This document shows, piece by piece, positions 59,201-64,000 of a stretch of DNA of 64,000 bases. The position numbers and the translations under genes are program-made. Within the stretch, counting starts at the first letter, position 1; the number at the start of each line of letters is the position of its first letter. This DNA is from Hydractinia symbiolongicarpus (taxonomy: Eukaryota; Cnidaria; Hydrozoa; Anthoathecata; Hydractiniidae): the NCBI RefSeq assembly GCF_029227915.1, contig NC_079884.1, positions 1 to 64,000 of the forward strand, written 5' to 3'. The notes beneath the pieces were generated by a model. That model worked only from the letters and a program-made list of their open reading frames with translations, had not been told where the DNA came from and made no database searches.

Positions 59201-62200
59201 GATGTTTTGTTATAGTATCCATGTGCAAAGAGTGAAGCTGGCCTTGTTAACCAAGCTGGTTTGGCTAATGAGGTCACCTACTATATTAAATCTCGTTAAA
59301 AGTTGCTAAGATCTTGATTAAATTTGCTGAGATCCCGACAATGCGGAATTAACTTTTTGTTATGTAAACACATTCTACTGAGCCTGCCCGCTTAGGCGAG
59401 ATGGTTTTTAGGCTCACGAAATTAATTTCACTTATGAACTTTTTTTTTTCTGTTCTGTTTGTTTATGTTTTGATTCCCTAATTGAGAGGTATTAACGTAA
59501 AGACCAGCCTAACAGACTCGGTTTGTTGAGCCAGCCCACCTCCATATAAACATCCCCTTAGTTTGGTAATAAAACGTTGCTTTATTTTAGTGGCGTACAG
59601 ATGTGTTCCGACTTTGGTTGGTGGTAGTCTGTCTAACTTTTTAAAAAGCAATACCATTAATACAGATGGGAAGAATTTAACAGTTGAAAATATCAAGTGG
59701 GGAACAATGTATGTCAGTTATTATTTCGGCTTTTCCTTTTTATAGAAAATCTTATACACAGCAGCAGTTACCATCTTTCTTTACCTATTTTAGTGCTCAG
59801 AGTGTGTTGGTAAATATTCAAAACACAGGCCGAAAGGTATGCTAGAAATTGCAGATCATAAATATATTAAAGAAGATGAGAGAGAAGCGCACCCTTTTTT
59901 ATAGACGACCCCTGTTTCCGTTTATTGAACTTCTTATGTGAAAATGCAGCTTGTTCCCATCAATGTTTTAGTTTGAAATTATGTAGATTTTTCATGTACT
60001 AGTTGTATTACATTTGTTTATGTCTCTTCACTTGTGTGGTCATTGTTTTAAGGTTGTAGCAGACGTTCAGGAATCTTGGTATTGGATTCTCGCGTGAGTA
60101 ATTTTAAATTCAAAATTTTTAAAATTTGAAAATAACCGTTATTGACTTTCCACACTGAGTTTTTCTCAACATGGTGTGTTATAAGCCAACACCGTTGACC
60201 GTAAGTATTAGATCTTGTCGCGGAAGAGTTGACATTTACTTTTTTTTAAGCTGGTTAAAAAGTAGAGGCAGTGTAGTTTTTATTATTTCTTTGTCGGACG
60301 ATGTACTCGTTATCTTCAGCTCATGTCGTCATTTTTGTGCGACAAAATGTTCGCCTGAAAAGGTGTTTTTGTCTTCTACAAGCCATGCTGTTTTCTTTCG
60401 GATTTTTTACTTGTGTTTCTTCACTGCAACTCAGTAAACTTCGTGTCGCTTCTAAGGCGTCACTAAAGGAGTTTACGAGCTTTAATACCGGTAACATGAT
60501 AAACATAGCGCCGAAAGTTATCGTCATTGCGGTTGCAAATTTTCCTAGTAAACTTGCTGGTACAATATCTCCATAGCCCACAGTTGTGCATGATATTAAG
60601 CTAAACCACATTCCATCAAATATCCCGCCATCGCGAAATTGCGAGTTATTTGCGTGTGCTTCAGCAAAGTAAATAATACTTCCTGATATCACAATAAAGA
60701 AGGCTAAAAAACTGACGAGGATTTGCAAATCTGTGCGACTCTTATATATGGTGTAAATAAGCAGTCGAAGTCCGTTTGAAAATCTTGTCAACCGAAACAC
60801 TCTGAACGCGTTGGCGAGTCGGAATACTTTCAACACACTGGTCGATGAAGCCTGTGCTGAACTTAGCGCTAGAGAGCTGAAGAAAATTACGAGTGTTATC
60901 AAGTCAGTTAGGTCAATCCAACTTCTGACGAACTGTCTTTTCTGTGGACATGCCCACAGTCTTAGGGAATATTCTAGTGTGAACCATGAAAAGCAAACTA
61001 TTTCGATGGGAAACATGTCGCGATGAACAACACTAGTCTTATTGTGTTTGTCACCTGGATGTAAACATGTTAAAATTATAGAGATGAGAGTCATAACGAG
61101 TGAAATCGTGGATAATATTTGTGCCCCACATGAACTCTCTGGGTTTTGTAAAACATTCCAAATACGTCCCTGTCTGCTTTTTGGCGGGCTCTCTCTTTTC
61201 GAAGGCGACAAAACGAACTTCTTTGCTTCTTGTGCATCCTGCAGGAACGCGCAGTCGATTTTAAAAAACTCCAGTTCATCTAGGAATACCTCTTCTGGTA
61301 CGTTCTCTGGACACACTACTCTTCCGAAGCGTTGATAATACATTAATATTCCTTCGAAAGCTAGTCTGTGTCTGTTGAAAAAATAAACACCTTGACTTGG
61401 GACAAAATAGTGGGTCCGTTCTTGCGGGTCACCCAACAAAGTGTGAGGGTATCTTCCCAGGCATCTATCTGTCGTCTCAAAAGTGGCTCCGCTTACGTTA
61501 ATTACCAAGCGTTTCATATCTGTTTTGGTTCACGTTGTGAAATTCTCTCAGCTCAATGTTGTCGTGTCTTTTTTCTCTGTGTGTGTTTTTATATAAATTC
61601 CCTGCAGTGTTTTGTGGTAAAAAGATAAAAGTTTTTATTCTGTTTTTTTTTCTCTAATAATTGAGGTGTTACAGCTTGCTTTCACTCTTTATAACTCAAA
61701 TTTTAGTGTGTTTATTTTCTTTTTCAAATGTTCTTCAAATCTTTTATAATTTTAATAAACTCCTTTTTTTTAATACGTCTTCAAAACTGACTTAATTTGA
61801 GTTTTGTTTTGTGCTTGCAGCTGGCTTGAGTGAGAACTTTAACACACAGACAGCTCTCCTCAGACCTTTTTTTCGCAGTGCTCGTGTGATACAAACTATT
61901 TTTGCAGCATTTGTGGGAGGACGTGTATTTGTTTGCCTACACGTTTTTAACGCATTTCAGCTACCATCTTTAAATCCCTGTTTGTTTTTTGTTTGTTTAT
62001 TTATTCATTCGTTAATTCCTTCATTCATTCACTTTTTCCTTCTAAGTTTCAATAAACGTTGGCGGTCAAGTACTCAATTTTCATAACATAAAGATGGTAG
62101 CGTTTTCTAAGTTTTGGTTGGTTGTTAAAATGTTTGTTTACAAATGCTTGCACGTTGACGCACCTTAACTTCCAAAGTTGTCAAAATCCAGGCATCGCGA

Positions 62201-64000
62201 CCAGAATAAAAATTTTAAAGCGAATGCCCAAATACTAAACACTGAGAGTTATGGTTAAAGACAGACTAAGACGCAAAGCAAACTATAGGTAATAACTGAA
62301 AGTTTTAATGAAGAAAGATCACAAAAATTTACTTTGTAACCAAATTTGTTTTGTGTGCAAGTGTGTAAGATGCACGTTTGAACTGAAGAGGAAATGCGCC
62401 TGTTATTTTTCACATAATACAAAAAAGCAGAGAAAAAATATTTTAAACAAGAAATTAAAGGCGTAAAAAATAGTTAATCTTTTTCTTTTTTGTGTGTGTT
62501 TTTATTTGTATGTTTAGCCTTTTTTATACGTTGTTGAAATATAAAAATAAAACTTGTGAAATAAATACAGTTTCAAAGAATTTATATTGCGTGCAATATT
62601 GGTCATATGCACCTAGGCCTTATACTTTTAATCCTAGCAAAGCGGTATTGTACGCACCTGTGTAAAAATAACATCTTACGACGCCCAATAGGGTATTTCT
62701 TTTGCAGAAATTTTCGGGAAAACCTTTTCTAATGACTTGATCGATTCGAAATTGGTTACAAAAAACTTATTTATATCATTGAGTGACATCATGAACTTTC
62801 TTTGCAATTTACATTTGAAACACTGTCATCGGTGTGATTTCTGTGCTCTTACATCGGTGTAACCTACCCAACTTCCCTCCCATGGAATGGGTTTACCTGT
62901 CGGTGTGGTAACAACACTTGCTAAACATGCTTTTAAGAGACACCAAGCCACCGACACTGTCATTTAAAAGCGCACATTGTAACCACTCGGCTAATTAATA
63001 ATGCATTATTCTTGAGAATAGGGCCTGACAAGTTCAACATATTGACACGATCATATTTACTGCTTTTATTTTTTGTTGTATATAATCTGTTTTGTTTTTA
63101 GTGGATTTGGTATCACCATGATCGTGGCTTTTATTTACATCTTAATTATGAGGTATGACATCAATTGGGGGGAAGCTGTTAATTTCGTAAAAAAATTATT
63201 AGTGTGTATATACGATAGGCATAAAAATTACCGCCGGAAATTAAAATTGGGGAAATATAAAGCTCAACAATTTCTTTTCAACATCTTACACTTGAGCGAT
63301 GATGAAAGGGAACCTAAACACTTTTTCTTCTTCGATTCTCATTTAGCTTTCACGTTTGTAAAAAATAAACATTCACATGTGTTGTTTTGTTAAACTTATG
63401 ATATGGTAAATTTATCTGAACTCTTAGATGGGTGGCTGGTTTAATGGTTTGGCTGACGACATATGCAGTGTTGACCATCATTGGATATTGTAAGTAGTTT
63501 TGACCATTATTGAATGCTTTACGCGAAGTTTTGAAGTATCTTAAATGTTCTTTAATAGCCCTTATGCAAAGTTATAAAGTATCGCACCTAATAATATTTT
63601 CGGTCATTTTCTTGGTGGAAACATTGTTTTCCCCTTTTAATTATCGACTTCTTTATCTGTTTTTTTTTTTAACGCTATATAATACTTTTCACAGCTACAT
63701 TAAACTTTGATACTTTCTAAAATCACTTTATTATTTTCTATTTCTTTTTCTGAAAGGGTGTCATTTTTTACAAGCAGAACTAGTAAACAAATATAGTCTC
63801 GCATTTCAGAATGCGTGTAAATATGTACCAAAATGGATGAAAGATTGAATTCTTCCTCCGTACTATCAGTTACATTGTCTCACACATAGCCTTGAAGTTT
63901 GGTACACAGGGCTATCAATTTCCTCGTACTAAGTTTCTATGTTCATACGTGCTACATTTTTTCCATGGTAAATTTCCTTCCCAATTATCTTCGTAGGTAC
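53217..64000 (+). CDS. SLC44A: Choline transporter-like protein (SLC44 family), partial at right edge
   Basis: Exons: 53217-53301, 53378-53426, 54219-54292, 55113-55163, 56489-56516, 56963-57056, 58340-58441, 59116-59170, 59591-59708, 59794-59836, 60053-60093, 63102-63152, 63428-63489, and probably one starting at 63997. Phases agree throughout. The N-terminus MGCCGNNEAEP precedes the family block KYDPNFSGPIKNR, then CTDIICCVLFLLYFIGMLAV (membrane span 1), YSTGDPTKLLYPTDSHGETC, a cysteine-rich extracellular loop (ICVKNCP; LAYRCVPTL), ESWYWILAGFGITMIVAFIY (span 2) and WVAGLMVWLTTYAVL (span 3). SLC44 proteins are about 650-700 residues with about ten spans and move choline or thiamine-type cations across plasma or mitochondrial membranes. 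The alignment is closest to the SLC44A2/4/5 branch. A Kv channel gene lies inside intron 11. Confidence 0.93.
60321..61517 (-). CDS. Voltage-gated potassium channel subunit, Shaker (Kv1)-like, intronless
   Basis: One frame of 398 residues from ATG to TAG. The T1 tetramerisation domain is at 4-87 (LVINVSGATFETT, FDGILMYY-like region, no Zn-site cysteines, hence Kv1 type). S1 ~131-152, S2 ~168-190, S3 ~201-219, S4 227-247, S5 ~263-286, and the pore filter TTVGYGDI at 311-318. Intact T1 and filter imply a K+-selective tetramer. Oddities: in S4 the canonical charges read K230, R233, N236, R239, R242, R245, so the third arginine is neutral; and the S6 hinge is PVL (343-345) instead of PVP. The C-tail is short and basic. 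Intronless Shaker genes are known in hydrozoans. It is nested antisense in an SLC44 intron. Confidence 0.95.
   Translation of the reverse strand: MKRLVINVSGATFETTDRCLGRYPHTLLGDPQERTHYFVPSQGVYFFNRHRLAFEGILMYYQRFGRVVCPENVPEEVFLDELEFFKIDCAFLQDAQEAKKFVLSPSKRESPPKSRQGRIWNVLQNPESSCGAQILSTISLVMTLISIILTCLHPGDKHNKTSVVHRDMFPIEIVCFSWFTLEYSLRLWACPQKRQFVRSWIDLTDLITLVIFFSSLALSSAQASSTSVLKVFRLANAFRVFRLTRFSNGLRLLIYTIYKSRTDLQILVSFLAFFIVISGSIIYFAEAHANNSQFRDGGIFDGMWFSLISCTTVGYGDIVPASLLGKFATAMTITFGAMFIMLPVLKLVNSFSDALEATRSLLSCSEETQVKNPKENSMACRRQKHLFRRTFCRTKMTT
62865..62929. repeat. Dispersed repeat, copy 2
   Basis: Partner of 11509-11573, aligned without gaps over 65 bp. It lies in intron 11 of the SLC44 gene, downstream of the nested channel's start. 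Confidence 0.6.

Noticed and set aside
63760-63850. Alternative exon 14 of the SLC44 gene after TCTGAAAG
   Set aside because: Gives a short tail with a stop that does not fit the family; the acceptor at 63996 at the right edge fits phase and length better.
1-64000. tRNA genes and CRISPR arrays
   Set aside because: No B-box-like GGTTCGANNC with acceptor stem and no regularly spaced direct repeats with unique spacers were found.

Overview
The window looks like nuclear DNA from a cnidarian, most likely a hydrozoan. It is AT-rich, genes are split by small-to-medium introns with GT/AG ends, and intergenic space is full of short palindromic DNA transposons. The gene set also fits: a Not-type homeobox gene, an intronless Shaker-type potassium channel, an SLC44 choline-transporter-like gene and a secreted chitin-binding matrix protein. 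The species call is inference; no mitochondrial, bacterial or plasmid signature is seen.

Layout. 1-5.0 kb: intergenic, with a possible TATA/CRE promoter, two foldback elements and a broken non-LTR retrotransposon (3.4-4.8 kb). 5.0-6.5 kb (+): four-exon coiled-coil protein behind a CCAAT/TATA/CRE promoter. 7.4-10.9 kb (-): four-exon TauD/clavaminate-synthase-like dioxygenase whose introns carry several MITEs. 11-17.4 kb: mostly non-coding, with orphan exon-like pieces, one of them split by a MITE with a clean 9-bp target duplication. 17.4-24.5 kb (-): four-exon gene for a ~1750-residue secreted low-complexity protein ending in a peritrophin-A chitin-binding domain. 26.4-28.3 kb (+): two-exon Not homeobox gene. 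29.5-31.1 kb (+): intronless 523-residue protein I do not recognise. 31-36.4 kb: repeats, a fragment of 18S rRNA, a poly-C tract and an isolated terminal exon with a poly(A) signal. 36.4-39.1 kb (-): three-exon gene whose protein has 21 tryptophan-centred repeats with a 17-residue period. 39-53 kb: long gene-poor AT-rich stretch with a pogo/Tigger-derived MITE, a 0.86-kb TIR element, a ~53-bp minisatellite and a possible alternative first exon of the next gene. 53.2 kb to the right edge (+): at least 13 exons of an SLC44 gene, still open at the edge. Its intron 11 contains, on the opposite strand, a complete intronless Kv channel gene.

There is no operon-like logic; neighbours are functionally unrelated. 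The most interesting items are the tryptophan-repeat protein, the chitin-binding giant, the nested Kv channel with an altered voltage sensor and S6 motif, and a palindromic MITE family with about ten copies here and 9-bp duplications. Exon boundaries were assigned by hand from splice signals, phase continuity and protein sense; none has transcript support.
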